Shown here: positions 8,053 through 17,126 of the stretch, piece after piece | How the letters are laid out: every line of letters starts with the position of its first letter | How positions within the stretch are numbered: position 1 is the first letter of the stretch | From: Candidatus Tayloriibacteriota bacterium | Lineage (GTDB): Bacteria > Patescibacteria > Paceibacteria > UBA9973 > UBA6065 | Direction of reading: 5' to 3' | DNA: 64,000 nucleotides | NCBI GenBank assembly: GCA_016215405.1 | Contig: JACRJQ010000007.1 | Span: 150,474-214,473, forward strand | Made by a program: the position numbers and the translations under genes | Notes under the pieces: model-generated | Told to the model about the DNA's origin: nothing | Databases searched by the model: none | The model's input: only the letters and a program-made list of their open reading frames with translations

Positions 8053-8640
8053 ATGAAAAAATTCGAAGAAAGGAAATTCGACATACCGGAGCTCAAGGGC
8101 ATCTCGCGAAAGACCGTCGAGGAGCACCTCAAGCTCTATTCGGGCTACGTCAATCATCTCAACCTCATACATGAGATCGTCGAGAACCAGTCGAACCCCG
8201 AATACGCTCGCAGGGAGGCATATCGCAGGCAAGGATTCGAATACGGCGGCATGAGGAACCATGAATATTATTTCGCCCATTTCGAAGGCGGGCCGAGACC
8301 GCTCTCGCAGGGCTCGATCCTCGAAAAAAAGATCGCGGAATGGTGCGGAAGCCTCGATACCTTCAAGAAGATCTTCTCGAGCCTCGCGACTACCCGCGGG
8401 ATAGGTTGGGCGATGCTCGGCTACGACAAGAAAGCCGACACTCTCATCCAATACTGGGTAGACGAGCAGCATTTCGGGCACCTCCCCGGCGTGGCCCCTA
8501 TCATCTGCCTCGACATGTGGGAGCATTCGTTCGTCGCGGACTACCAGCCTTCGGGAAAGAAGGCCTACATCGAGGATTTCTTCGCGAACCTCAACTGGCA
8601 GACGGCTGAGAAGAACCTCTCCGACGCCATGCGCGGATAA
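8053..8640 (+). CDS. Iron/manganese superoxide dismutase
   Basis: Converts superoxide to oxygen and hydrogen peroxide. The 195-residue protein has the Fe/Mn-SOD order: TVEEHLKLYSGYVNHLN (first His ligand), GGMRNHEYYFAHFEGG (second His), GIGWAMLGYD, then LDMWEHSFVADYQPSG containing the DxWEH ligand pair. The Q/H residues that separate Fe from Mn preference are not decisive by eye. The start at 8053 was chosen over the upstream open frame (7960) because MKKFEERKFDIPEL begins the homologous region; TATACT near 8016 would be its -10 box. Its 3' end overlaps that of the convergent comEC gene by 50 nt. Confidence 0.93.
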   Translation: MKKFEERKFDIPELKGISRKTVEEHLKLYSGYVNHLNLIHEIVENQSNPEYARREAYRRQGFEYGGMRNHEYYFAHFEGGPRPLSQGSILEKKIAEWCGSLDTFKKIFSSLATTRGIGWAMLGYDKKADTLIQYWVDEQHFGHLPGVAPIICLDMWEHSFVADYQPSGKKAYIEDFFANLNWQTAEKNLSDAMRG

Positions 8641-10057
8641 GGGATGCGGCCATAAAGACATAGACGACGGCGAGCGCTCCCGCGCTCGCCGTCGCTTGTA
8701 TGGACGCGAAGGGCACCTGCGCAAAGACAGCGGCTACCCGGATCATGTAGGAAAGGACGAGGCTCGTGGCCCAGGCTAAAGGAAAGGCGATGGCCGAAGA
8801 GACGGAGCCTAAAGCTATCGCGCCGAACCCTCCAAGCATCGCGTATGGCACGAAAGGCAAGACCAGGAGGTTCGTGACGAGAGAGATGAGCGAGACCTGC
8901 CCCATAGCGTGCATGAGGAAAGGCAGCACAGCGACCTGCGTGCCCACTGTCGCCGCCGCCACCTCGCGGAGCTTGAACCTCTCCGTGACGAACCCGAGCC
9001 TCTCTAGCGCTAAAGGCGCTACGTAGATGAGGCCGAGGGTCGCGAGGAACGAGAGCTGAAAAGACATGTCGAACGCGAGGATAGAGGGATTATGGAGGAC
9101 CATGAAGAAAGCGGCTGTTATGAGGGCCCTCGTTATGTCGTAGCGCCTCGACGCCGATTTCGCCAAGAGCACGATAAGCGCCATGACCGAAGCCCGTACG
9201 GTCGTGGCGGAAGCGCCTGTCATAACGGCGAACAGAACGATGGAGAGCGCTCCCGCGGATCGCCCGAACGTCCGCGGAAGGAAGGAGAACGCCTTCATGA
9301 GGCTCTCCGCGACGATCGTCACGTTGTATCCCGATAGGACGAGTATGTGGACAAGGCCAGCATCCTTGAAATCCTCGACGACGTCCTTCGGCAGAGAATC
9401 CTTTTCGCCCAAGAGGAGCCCACCTAAAAGCGACGATTCGGGTTCGGGAAATAGGAACTGCATCCTTTCGACGAACGACCGCTTCGCCGCATAGAGCGTC
9501 CTCAAAAGACCGTGGCCCTGATCCCGGCCCGAAAGCTCTATGTGGGGCATGAACATCGTATAGCGTATCCCTTCCTTAGCCAGGTAGGAGACGTAGTCGA
9601 ATTCGGGCCCTCCTTCGTACGCCTCGAAATTGCGGGGCGACGAGAGCTTTCCTGAGGCCGAGAGCCGGTCGCCGTAGGAATAGAGAGGATATCTCGCGGC
9701 CGTGACGAGGACCCGATCGGGAGAGCTCTCAGGAGCGAAGCAGAATCTCTGGGCCGTGTCTCTCTCCTCGGGCTCCGAGCACACCGTCCCGCTAAGGCTC
9801 GCGACCTCTCCCACATGCGCGTCGAGCGGATGGCCGCTCTCGCCGAAACCTGCCATACGCAAAAAACCCGAACCGAAAGCGACGGCGCACAGAAGACAGA
9901 GGAGCAAAGGCTTCGCCCTGCCGCGAGACGAGACGAGCGCGAGAGCGATGAGGAGGATGATGCCGGCCAAAAGCGGACCGCGGGAAATAGAGAGCGACGA
10001 AACGAGCACCCCGGCGAAAAAAGAGAGGGACGCGCAATAGAAAGACCGAGATGACAT
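8591..10057 (-). CDS. comEC: ComEC/Rec2 DNA-uptake channel lacking the metallo-beta-lactamase domain
   Basis: Polytopic channel that passes single-stranded DNA across the membrane during transformation. The 488 aa contain two to three N-terminal helices, a DUF4131-like OB region (about 80-180), then the Competence domain with GLLLGEKDSLPKDVVEDFKD and GLVHILVLSGYNVTIV, followed by 7-8 helices. The protein stops after the Competence domain. The nuclease-like beta-lactamase domain is supplied by the separate gene at 6115-6975. A TAGAAT box ends 6 nt before the ATG. Together with the pilus genes it implies natural competence. Confidence 0.92.
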   Translation of the reverse strand: MSSRSFYCASLSFFAGVLVSSLSISRGPLLAGIILLIALALVSSRGRAKPLLLCLLCAVAFGSGFLRMAGFGESGHPLDAHVGEVASLSGTVCSEPEERDTAQRFCFAPESSPDRVLVTAARYPLYSYGDRLSASGKLSSPRNFEAYEGGPEFDYVSYLAKEGIRYTMFMPHIELSGRDQGHGLLRTLYAAKRSFVERMQFLFPEPESSLLGGLLLGEKDSLPKDVVEDFKDAGLVHILVLSGYNVTIVAESLMKAFSFLPRTFGRSAGALSIVLFAVMTGASATTVRASVMALIVLLAKSASRRYDITRALITAAFFMVLHNPSILAFDMSFQLSFLATLGLIYVAPLALERLGFVTERFKLREVAAATVGTQVAVLPFLMHAMGQVSLISLVTNLLVLPFVPYAMLGGFGAIALGSVSSAIAFPLAWATSLVLSYMIRVAAVFAQVPFASIQATASAGALAVVYVFMAASLIRAWRRRGSSQPSAS

Positions 10058-10063
10058 AAAGTG

Positions 10064-10069
10064 ATTCTA
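10064..10069 (-). promoter_or_regulatory. -10 box of comEC (leaderless spacing)
   Basis: TAGAAT on the minus strand ends 6 nt before the comEC ATG (10055-10057). Confidence 0.6.
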
Positions 10070-10136
10070 CCGAGGCGGGATAAAGGAAATATAAATTGGC
10101 GCGATGAGAGCGCCGGTGCTAAGGTGTCGAAGGACT

Positions 10137-10475
10137 ATGAATATCGAGATCACCCCTTCGGGATTCGGGATCCTGGCGATCTTGGCCATCGGAATCGCGC
10201 TGAGCCGCTATCAGAGGCGCCTCGAGCAGAGGGCCCGCAGAGAAGAAGCCTTCGACCTCTGGCTTGAGAAAAGCGAGGAGACGGGCGCTTGGCTCAAAGC
10301 GAATCCAGCCGCGAGCATCGACCATCCTGCCTACAAAGAGCTTGTCGCGCGAGAGTCCGAGGCTTTCGAGGCCTACCTCAAGAAAAAAGGGTCCGTTACG
10401 CCGGCAGAGAGCGCCGAGCAGGAACGGCTCAGGCGGCGCCTCTCGGGCATCGACACGCCGAGATCCCACGAATGA
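10137..10475 (+). CDS. Small single-pass membrane protein
   Basis: Unrecognised 112-residue protein. One hydrophobic segment (about 8-26) is followed by a charged helical tail rich in Glu, Arg and Ala that could form a coiled coil. The ATG at 10137 has an AAGGA ribosome site just upstream and is preferred over the ATG at 10104. It is divergent from comEC and closed by a terminator. Confidence 0.65.
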   Translation: MNIEITPSGFGILAILAIGIALSRYQRRLEQRARREEAFDLWLEKSEETGAWLKANPAASIDHPAYKELVARESEAFEAYLKKKGSVTPAESAEQERLRRRLSGIDTPRSHE

Positions 10476-10479
10476 CGCG

Positions 10480-10503
10480 AGCGCGAACCTTTAGGTTCGC
10501 GCT
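10480..10503. terminator. Bidirectional terminator
   Basis: An 11-bp stem AGCGCGAACCT/AGGTTCGCGCT with a TT loop and a T-run lies between the convergent small membrane gene and the RNase H gene. Confidence 0.8.
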
Positions 10504-10508
10504 TTGTT

Positions 10509-11207
10509 TTATACCCCCCATTCTTTCTTGATCCGTCTTTCGTCCTCAGGCGAAACGGATTTCTTGAACCTCGCGCCCCGCACGCCCTTTACCCTCGCTT
10601 CGCATTCGGCCCACGTCTTATGGACCATGAAGGCGCCGTCTACGAGAGAGAGATACGAATAGGCCTTGGCTGACGAAGACGGCTTTTTCTTCGAAGCTCC
10701 CGTTGTTGGGGAAGGCTCCGCATCGAGGTCGATGGTATATCCGTCTTTGGGTCCATGATAGAGGGCCACATCCGCTTTGTCGGCGAAACCTGTCGCTATC
10801 TCGTCGCACCTCTCGTTTCCCGGATGTCCCGCGTGCCCCTGCACATACCTCCAGTCTATTGAAAGTCCTTTAGACGCGAAAGAGAGCGCCTCCCACAAAT
10901 CTCTGTTCTCGACGTCTTTCTTCGCTGTTGTCTTCCAGCCATTCCTTTCCCAGCCCTTCACCCACTGAGTTATGCCGTTGATAAGATATTTCGAATCGGT
11001 CTGGAGCACGATCTCGCTGTCGTCGATGCTCTCATCTACATAGATAAGAGCGTTTATCGCGGCGGAAAGCTCCATCCTATTGTTAGTGGTGTGGTCCTCC
11101 CTGCCGCCGAGCTCTCTCACTTCGCTCTGCGTCCTCACGACAGCGCCCCACCCGCCTGGGCCGGGGTTGCCGCGCGAAGACCCGTCGGTGAATATGGTTA
11201 TTGGCAT
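10509..11207 (-). CDS. rnhA: Ribonuclease HI with a C-terminal hybrid-binding domain
   Basis: Cleaves RNA in RNA-DNA hybrids. The 232-residue protein has a complete catalytic domain: FTDGSSRGNPGPGGW (D8), NNRMELSA (E46), QTDSKYL (D71), and VQGHAGHPGNERCDEIA (H125, D135). A Ser/Pro/Lys linker (about 160-180) leads to residues 183-232 with AFMVHKTWAECEARVKGVRG and ARFKKS. That is the pattern of the RNase H1 hybrid-binding (viroplasmin-type) domain, which in eukaryotic RNase H1 and most other cases sits at the N-terminus. It lies 3 nt downstream of the recJ stop, so the two repair genes form a unit. Confidence 0.93.
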   Translation of the reverse strand: MPITIFTDGSSRGNPGPGGWGAVVRTQSEVRELGGREDHTTNNRMELSAAINALIYVDESIDDSEIVLQTDSKYLINGITQWVKGWERNGWKTTAKKDVENRDLWEALSFASKGLSIDWRYVQGHAGHPGNERCDEIATGFADKADVALYHGPKDGYTIDLDAEPSPTTGASKKKPSSSAKAYSYLSLVDGAFMVHKTWAECEARVKGVRGARFKKSVSPEDERRIKKEWGV

Positions 11208-11210
11208 CGG

Positions 11211-12938
11211 CTAGATTATATCAACTATACGGAGCCTCAATTCAGGATAGTTCTTGAACGTCGACTTCTCGAGGTGGACGACCAGATCGATCAGAGCCTG
11301 CGGCGCGACATGCTTCGGCAGAGATTCCTTCGGAGCGAAGAATTGGATGGCGGTTACCTTTCGGCCGTTAAGGTCGCGGAAGGATATCTCCGTGTGATTG
11401 CCCTCCTTACCGAAGGACTTCACGGAGTCCACAAGCGCGCCTTTTATGAGGAAAAGAGGCTTCGGGTTCCCTGTGCCGTAGGGCGAGAGCTTCTCGATCT
11501 CTCGATAGAGGTTCCAAGAGACGTCTTCGAGCGATATATGCGCGTCCACGAGCTCGCGGGCGTCATCCTTGGCGAAAGCGAGCCCCTGCGCCGCTTTATC
11601 GAGCTTCTCTTCGAGGAAATGGATGGCATCGTCGGCGACCTCGAACCCTCCCGATGCGGCGTGTCCGCCGTAATGAGCGAACGCCTCGGGGGCCCTTTGC
11701 ATTATGGAAAGCACGCTCGCGTTCCCGCCCGAGCGCGCCGAGCCCTTTATCTTGTTATCTCCGTCCCTGCCCCACAAGAAGGCTGGTTTGCCGTATTCTT
11801 CGGCGAGCGTATTCGCGACGAGGCCTAACAGCGACGGCCTCCAGAGCGGGTTCCCTATGACGATGACCTGCTTGTCCTCTATGTTCCTTTCAGAGAGCGC
11901 TTTTCTGATCTCCTTCACGAGGGAGGCGACGGTCCCCTTCCTCTCGTTGTTCACATGCTCTAGAGCGTCGGCATACGCGCCGGCGAGAGCCTCGTCTTCG
12001 GTCGATAGCAGATTGAACGCCGCGTCCGGCGCCCCCATCCTCGACGCGGCGTTTATGCGCGGAGTGAGGGTGAATCCTATATCGTCCTCGCTTATGTGCT
12101 CCCGCTTCACCCGAAGCTTCTCGAAGAGCTTCGAGAGCCCCGCCCGCGGCGTCTTTTTGAGGACCTTCAAGCCGTAGTATGCGAGCGTCCTATTCTCGCC
12201 CGTAAGAGGGACCATATCGGAGAGCGTGGCGATGCCCACCATATCGAGGAGCCATTTCTCCCAGCCCGGATTCACTCCGAATTCGGCGCCGTGCCTCTTG
12301 AGGAACGCTTGCACGAGCTTGAATATGACGCCTGAGCCGCAGAGCATCTTCTCAGGATAGGAGCAGCCTTCCACCTTCGGATTGAGGATGGCGAACGCAG
12401 GCGGAAGCGTCTCATGGGCCTCGCCTGTCGCGCCATGACTGAGGGGCATGTGGTGGTCGGTCACTATGACGTCCATGCCGAGCTTTTGAGCGTGCGCGAC
12501 CTCATCGAGGTTCCCTATGCCGCAATCGATGGTGATAAGGAGTGTCGCCCCTCTCTCTTTGAATCCTTCAATGGCGGGGAGATTGAGGCCGAACCCTTCA
12601 TCGTGCCGGTGCGGTATGTAATTCTCGAAATTCGTGTAGCCTATCTTTTTGAACGCGTCATGGAGGACGACTGCCCCAGGGATCCCGTCAGCGTCGTAAT
12701 CGCTGAAGATGACCGTCCTCTCGCCGGATTTTACCGCCTTATAGAGCCGCTCGACGGCGCGATCCATATCTCGCATGAGGAAAGGGTCGTGGATGTGCCT
12801 GTCGTAGTCGGGAGAAAGAAACGCCTCCGCGTCGCTTATGGTCAGGACGCCCCGCGAAAGCAGGAGCGCCGAGAGCGTGTCCGAAAACGCCGAAAACGAC
12901 TCTGGCTTCGCGGGTCTCTCTCGCAGGGCGTATCTCAT
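11211..12938 (-). CDS. recJ: Single-stranded-DNA exonuclease RecJ
   Basis: 5'-to-3' ssDNA exonuclease of the DHH superfamily used in recombination and mismatch repair. The 575 aa contain FSDYDADGIPGAV (80-85 core), HRHDEGFGL, TIDCGIGN, VTDHHMPL (DHH), a DHHA1 domain with GRDGDNKIKGSARSGG and HYGGHAASGGF, and a C-terminal OB-like region. The start at 12936-12938 (MRYALRERP) is fixed by a TAGAAT box ending 7 nt upstream; the frame remains open for 22 more codons. Confidence 0.95.
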   Translation of the reverse strand: MRYALRERPAKPESFSAFSDTLSALLLSRGVLTISDAEAFLSPDYDRHIHDPFLMRDMDRAVERLYKAVKSGERTVIFSDYDADGIPGAVVLHDAFKKIGYTNFENYIPHRHDEGFGLNLPAIEGFKERGATLLITIDCGIGNLDEVAHAQKLGMDVIVTDHHMPLSHGATGEAHETLPPAFAILNPKVEGCSYPEKMLCGSGVIFKLVQAFLKRHGAEFGVNPGWEKWLLDMVGIATLSDMVPLTGENRTLAYYGLKVLKKTPRAGLSKLFEKLRVKREHISEDDIGFTLTPRINAASRMGAPDAAFNLLSTEDEALAGAYADALEHVNNERKGTVASLVKEIRKALSERNIEDKQVIVIGNPLWRPSLLGLVANTLAEEYGKPAFLWGRDGDNKIKGSARSGGNASVLSIMQRAPEAFAHYGGHAASGGFEVADDAIHFLEEKLDKAAQGLAFAKDDARELVDAHISLEDVSWNLYREIEKLSPYGTGNPKPLFLIKGALVDSVKSFGKEGNHTEISFRDLNGRKVTAIQFFAPKESLPKHVAPQALIDLVVHLEKSTFKNYPELRLRIVDII

Positions 12939-12945
12939 GGAGCGT

Positions 12946-12975
12946 ATTCTATCATGCGGCCTTCGGTGATATGCT
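12946..12975. promoter_or_regulatory. Divergent leaderless promoters of recJ and the HIT gene
   Basis: The start codons are 43 bp apart. On the minus strand TAGAAT (12946-12951) ends 7 nt before the recJ ATG. On the plus strand TATGCT (12970-12975) ends 6 nt before the HIT ATG. Confidence 0.6.
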
Positions 12976-12981
12976 TTACGC

Positions 12982-13341
12982 ATGACGGACTGCATATTCT
13001 GCAAGATAGCGGAGGGAGAGGTGCCAGCCTACAAGGTATATGAGGATGCCGAATTCTTGGCGTTCCTCGATATAAACCCGCGATCTCCCGGACACGCGCT
13101 CGTGATCCCGAAATCCCACCACCGCTGGGTCTGGGATGTGCCGAATGCCGGAGCATATTTCGAAGTCGCGAAAAAGATCGCCCTCGCCCAGAAAAAGGCA
13201 TTCGGCACCGATCTTATCCTCTCGAGGATCCACGGCGTAGACGTCGCTCACGCCCATATCTGGGTCTATCCTGACGAAGCAGTCAAAGGCGACAAAAAGG
13301 ATCTCCCTGGAAACGCGGACAAGATACAGAAAGCGCTTTAG
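12982..13341 (+). CDS. HIT-family nucleotide hydrolase/transferase
   Basis: Histidine-triad protein of 119 aa that opens MTDCIFCKIAEGEVPAYKVY with the usual CxxC zinc half-site, followed by FLDINPRSPGHALVIPKSH. The triad reads VAHAHIWVYP, so two histidines including the nucleophile position are kept and the third is tryptophan. This resembles relaxed HIT branches rather than canonical HINT. The substrate is unknown. It is convergent with glmS, the two stop codons being 1 nt apart. Confidence 0.88.
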   Translation: MTDCIFCKIAEGEVPAYKVYEDAEFLAFLDINPRSPGHALVIPKSHHRWVWDVPNAGAYFEVAKKIALAQKKAFGTDLILSRIHGVDVAHAHIWVYPDEAVKGDKKDLPGNADKIQKAL

Positions 13342-13342
13342 G

Positions 13343-15160
13343 CTACTCGACCGTCACAGATTTCGCCAGATTCCTCGGCCGATCGACGTTAAGCCCGCGC
13401 GCGACCGCCGCGTAGTAGGCGAAAAGCTGCAAAGGCACGGCCGCGAGCGCCGGATACAGGCACTCGATGGTCTCTGGGATCTCGATCGTCTCTTTCGCTA
13501 TCCGAGAAGCCTCCGCGTCTCCTTCTGTGACGAGGGCGATCACATCGGCGCCTCGGGCCCTCACCTCTTCCATATTCGAGAGCGTCTTTTCGTAAACGCT
13601 ATCTCGAGGCGCGAGGGCGAATACGGGAAATGATTCCGATACGAGGGCCAGAGGGCCATGCTTGAGCTCCCCCGCCCCGTAGCCTTCCGCATGTATGTAA
13701 GAGACCTCCTTGAGCTTGAGAGCGCCTTCGTACGCGAGAGGCATCATGTATTTGCGCCCGATATAGAGCATGCTGCCGCTTTCTGCGTATCTCTTCGCGA
13801 TGCGCTCGACGAGGCCTCTATTCGCGAGGATCCTCTCCATCTTCTCGGGCAACGCCGAGAGCTCCTCGAGCACTTCCTTTCTCCGAGAGGCTCCCAGATT
13901 GCGCTGCGAGCCCAAGAACAGCGCGACGAGCGCGAGGACCGCCGTCTGCGATATGAACGCCTTCGTAGAAGCGACGGATACCTCGGGACCCGCGTGGTTA
14001 TAGATGCCGGCATCGGTCTCTCGAGCTATCGAGGATCCCACGACGTTCACGATGCCGAGAGTGAACGCCCCTTTTCGCTTCGCCTCCCTGACGGCTTCGA
14101 GCGTGTCCGCCGTCTCCCCTGATTGGGACAAGGCGATAAGGAGGGTCTTCGGAGTGAGAATCGGCTCGCGGTAGCGTAGCTCAGAAGCGATATCGGCTTC
14201 GACTGGGATATCTGCCAGGCTTTCGATGAGATATTTCCCTACGACACCCGCATAATAGGACGTGCCGCATCCCGCTATGACGACCCTCTCGATCGACCGA
14301 AGCCTCTCATCGTTCGATTCGAGGCCTCCGAGCTTCACCCTCCACCCGTCTTTCGCGATCCTTCCTCGGATGGCGTTCCTTAATACCTCAGGGCCCTCCA
14401 TGATCTCTTTGAGCATGAAATGCTCGTACCCGCCCCTCTTCGCCTCTTCTGCGCCGAAGGGGACCGTCTCTCCTTCGCGAGAGACCGCCTCTTTCAAGAA
14501 AGAGAATATCCGATGAGAATCGGCCGACACGATAGCGACGTCTCCGTCTTTCAAGTAGACGACATCTCGCGTATGCCGAATAACGGGCGCGGCGTCCGAA
14601 GCTATGATCCTTCCTCCGCGCGCCACGCCTATCACGAGAGGGCTTCCCATCCTCACCGCGACCATCCTATCGGGCGCGTCCCTATGAGCGATCGCGAGGC
14701 CGAACGCGCCCTTAAGGACCCTCACCGTCTCGAATACCGCGTCCTCGAACGATGCGCCTCTCTCCATGGCCCTTTCTATGAGATGCGGCACGACTTCGGA
14801 ATCCGTCTCCGATGCGAAGACCCTCCCTTCTCCCATGAGCTTTTGGCGGAGCTCTGAGTGATTCTCGATTATCCCGTTGTGGACCGCCCAGATCGACCCG
14901 CGACCCGTGTGAGGATGGGCGTTCGCCTCGGAAGGCTTTCCGTGGGTAGCCCAACGGGTATGGGCTATGCCGAGGTTCCCGTCAGGCATGAGAGCCGCCT
15001 TCTTCCTGAGGTTCGCTACCGGTCCTACCGCCTTTATCGGTCCGGCGCCCGCGATATAGAGGCCCGCCGAGTCGTAGCCTCGATACTCGAGAGCCTCGAG
15101 GCCGTCGAGGAGGACGTCTTTCACCCTGTCTTTGCCTATGTATGCAATGATCCCGCACAT
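13343..15160 (-). CDS. glmS: Glutamine-fructose-6-phosphate aminotransferase (isomerising)
   Basis: Makes glucosamine 6-phosphate, the first step towards UDP-GlcNAc for peptidoglycan. The 605 aa have Cys2 of the glutaminase domain (MCGIIAYIG), LEYRGYDSAG, AHTRWATHGKPSEANAHPH and GIIENHSELR. Two SIS sugar-isomerase domains follow: AGCGTSYYAG, ALSQSGETADT and SVASTKAF, then LYIGRKYMMPLAYEGALKLKE and ELKHGPLALV, with the terminal LAKSVTVE. It is a single-gene unit with a TTATAT-like box 5 nt before the ATG and the pgk terminator upstream. Confidence 0.97.
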   Translation of the reverse strand: MCGIIAYIGKDRVKDVLLDGLEALEYRGYDSAGLYIAGAGPIKAVGPVANLRKKAALMPDGNLGIAHTRWATHGKPSEANAHPHTGRGSIWAVHNGIIENHSELRQKLMGEGRVFASETDSEVVPHLIERAMERGASFEDAVFETVRVLKGAFGLAIAHRDAPDRMVAVRMGSPLVIGVARGGRIIASDAAPVIRHTRDVVYLKDGDVAIVSADSHRIFSFLKEAVSREGETVPFGAEEAKRGGYEHFMLKEIMEGPEVLRNAIRGRIAKDGWRVKLGGLESNDERLRSIERVVIAGCGTSYYAGVVGKYLIESLADIPVEADIASELRYREPILTPKTLLIALSQSGETADTLEAVREAKRKGAFTLGIVNVVGSSIARETDAGIYNHAGPEVSVASTKAFISQTAVLALVALFLGSQRNLGASRRKEVLEELSALPEKMERILANRGLVERIAKRYAESGSMLYIGRKYMMPLAYEGALKLKEVSYIHAEGYGAGELKHGPLALVSESFPVFALAPRDSVYEKTLSNMEEVRARGADVIALVTEGDAEASRIAKETIEIPETIECLYPALAAVPLQLFAYYAAVARGLNVDRPRNLAKSVTVE

Positions 15161-15205
15161 GCGATATATAAGGCGCGCCGAGGAGAAATGGTTTCAGATA
15201 GACGC

Positions 15206-15230
15206 AAAAGCCGCCCGAAGGCGGCCTTTT
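15206..15230 (-). terminator. Terminator of the tpiA-pgk operon
   Basis: Stem GCCGCC/GGCGGC with a 4-nt loop and T-rich flanks lies between the pgk stop and the glmS start. Confidence 0.75.
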
Positions 15231-15235
15231 CTTTT

Positions 15236-16366
15236 TTACTGCTGCTTGAGCGCCTCTATGCCGGTAAGCGTGCCTTTGGCTAGGAATTCGATCATCGCGC
15301 CACCTCCCGTCGAGACGAACGAGAATCGATCGAGGAGATTGAGCTTAGAGACGACCGCGATGGTATCTCCGCCGCCGAGGACGGTCTTTACGCCCGACTC
15401 GATGAGCGCGAGGGCGAGGCTCTCGGTGCCTTCGGCGAACCCTTTCGGATAATCTCCCAACGGGCCGTTCCAGACGACGAACTTCACGTCGCTCAAGAGG
15501 TCGGAGATCTCGCTTATGGTGCGGGGACCGGCATCCACGACCTTCTCGTCGAGGCCTATCTGGTCGGGGCTCCTTACGGCGGTCTCGATCGCGCTCGCGA
15601 CCACGACATCGGAAGGAACGATGAGCTTCGGGCTCATCTCGACGTGCTTGAGGTTGATCCTCGAAGGAGCGACGACAGAGCGCCCCGTCTCATAGCCCTT
15701 CTCCTTGTATATATCGTTCGCGAGAGCCCCTCCTACGAACACGTAGTCCGCTATATCGAGGAATTTCTCGATGAGAGGGAGCTTCGTATCGAATTTGATC
15801 CCGCCGATGATGAAAAGGAAGGGACGGGGCGGATTGAAAGCGGCGGAGAGGCCCTCGACCTCCTCGGACAGGAGGAGTCCCGCATACGAAGGGAGGAGCC
15901 GCGGGAGCGAGACTATCGAAGCGTGGTCTCGATGCGATACCGCGAAGGCGTCGTTCACGTAGATATCCGCCAAGGAAGCGAGCCTCCCTGCGAATACCGG
16001 ATCGTTCTCTTTTTCGCCCGGATGCTTGCGGAGATTCTCCATGACGATGACGTCTCCCTCGCGCATGTTGTCCACGACCGTCTTCGCGTCCTCGAATTTG
16101 GCGACGAACGCCTTAATCTCGACCGTTTTCGCTATGTACGTCGCGACCCTTGAGAGCGAATCTGTGAGGTCATTCTCTATGTGGCTGATGACGATGGTCT
16201 TCGCTCCGGCCTTCTTGAGGAATTCGACGGTCGGCAGCGACCTCCGTATCCTGAAATCGTCTCGGACCTCGTCTCCTATGACAGGGACGTTAAGGTCGAG
16301 GCGCAAGAGCACGCGCTTGCCTTTTAGATCCTTCGCGTCCCGTATGCTCTTAAATGCTTGCGGCAT
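15236..16366 (-). CDS. pgk: Phosphoglycerate kinase
   Basis: Glycolytic kinase forming ATP from 1,3-bisphosphoglycerate. The 376-residue protein is a little shorter than usual. Conserved pieces are LLRLDLNVPV, FRIRRSLPT, ENLRKHPGE, YVNDAFAVSHRDHASI, FIIGGIKFDTKL, WNGPLGDYPKGFAEGT, LGGGDTI and FVSTGGGAMIEFLAKG. Its start overlaps the tpiA stop by 17 nt, indicating translational coupling. Confidence 0.96.
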   Translation of the reverse strand: MPQAFKSIRDAKDLKGKRVLLRLDLNVPVIGDEVRDDFRIRRSLPTVEFLKKAGAKTIVISHIENDLTDSLSRVATYIAKTVEIKAFVAKFEDAKTVVDNMREGDVIVMENLRKHPGEKENDPVFAGRLASLADIYVNDAFAVSHRDHASIVSLPRLLPSYAGLLLSEEVEGLSAAFNPPRPFLFIIGGIKFDTKLPLIEKFLDIADYVFVGGALANDIYKEKGYETGRSVVAPSRINLKHVEMSPKLIVPSDVVVASAIETAVRSPDQIGLDEKVVDAGPRTISEISDLLSDVKFVVWNGPLGDYPKGFAEGTESLALALIESGVKTVLGGGDTIAVVSKLNLLDRFSFVSTGGGAMIEFLAKGTLTGIEALKQQ

Positions 16367-17120
16367 ATTCGATGATGCTTCCGAACGCCTTAGGGTCGAG
16401 AGACTGCCGGCCGACGAGAAGCCCGTCTATCCCAGCGTTCGAGAGGAAATCCTTGGCGTTCTTAGAATCTACGGACCCTCCGTAAAGCACAGGGATCGCG
16501 AGGCCGAGCTTCTTTCCCAAGGCCTCCGCGGCGACCTTTCGTATATAGATGACCATCTCGTGGATATCGAGAGGGCTCGGAGCCGTGTCGTAGCTCTTGC
16601 CGATCGCCCATACGGGCTCGTAGGCGATCGCGATATCCTTCGCCTCCTTCTTGTCGATGGCAGAGAGAACGGAAAGGACCTGTCCGCGGACGTTTCGCAA
16701 ATATTGAGCGTGCTCGTCGCGCTCCGTCTCACCGACACACAGGACGATCCGAAGGCCAGCCTCGAGGGCGCGACTCGCCTTTTTGGCCACCAGCTCGTCC
16801 GTATCACCGACGGCCCGCCTCTCGCTGTGGCCGATTATCGCGTACGAGGCGCCCGCGCTCTTCGCCTGCTTCGCCGACACCGATCCGGTAAAGGCACCCG
16901 ATGCCTCATGCGAGACGTCTTGGACGGCGACGCTTAGGGGCGAGCCTTTCTTAGAGAGAGAGGCGATGAAAGCCGCCGGCGGAGCGACGACCACGCTTTG
17001 CCCTTTGTGCTTCGCCGCGAGCCTGGCGACCGCAGAGAAGACGGACCTCGCCTCCTCGGCCGTCTCAGGGTTCATCTTCCAATTACCGACAATAAGGAAG
17101 CTCTTTTTCGCTTTTGCCAT
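16350..17120 (-). CDS. tpiA: Triosephosphate isomerase
   Basis: Interconverts dihydroxyacetone phosphate and glyceraldehyde 3-phosphate. The 256-residue TIM barrel has VGNWKMNPET (Asn/Lys), YAIIGHSERR (catalytic His), CVGET, IAYEPVWAIG (catalytic Glu) and a phosphate loop LYGGSVDSKN. Loop 6 is followed by KSYDTAPSPLDIHE instead of the usual TGxxATPEQAQE. It is the first gene of the tpiA-pgk operon. Confidence 0.96.
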   Translation of the reverse strand: MAKAKKSFLIVGNWKMNPETAEEARSVFSAVARLAAKHKGQSVVVAPPAAFIASLSKKGSPLSVAVQDVSHEASGAFTGSVSAKQAKSAGASYAIIGHSERRAVGDTDELVAKKASRALEAGLRIVLCVGETERDEHAQYLRNVRGQVLSVLSAIDKKEAKDIAIAYEPVWAIGKSYDTAPSPLDIHEMVIYIRKVAAEALGKKLGLAIPVLYGGSVDSKNAKDFLSNAGIDGLLVGRQSLDPKAFGSIIEYAASI

Positions 17121-17126
17121 GGGCCG

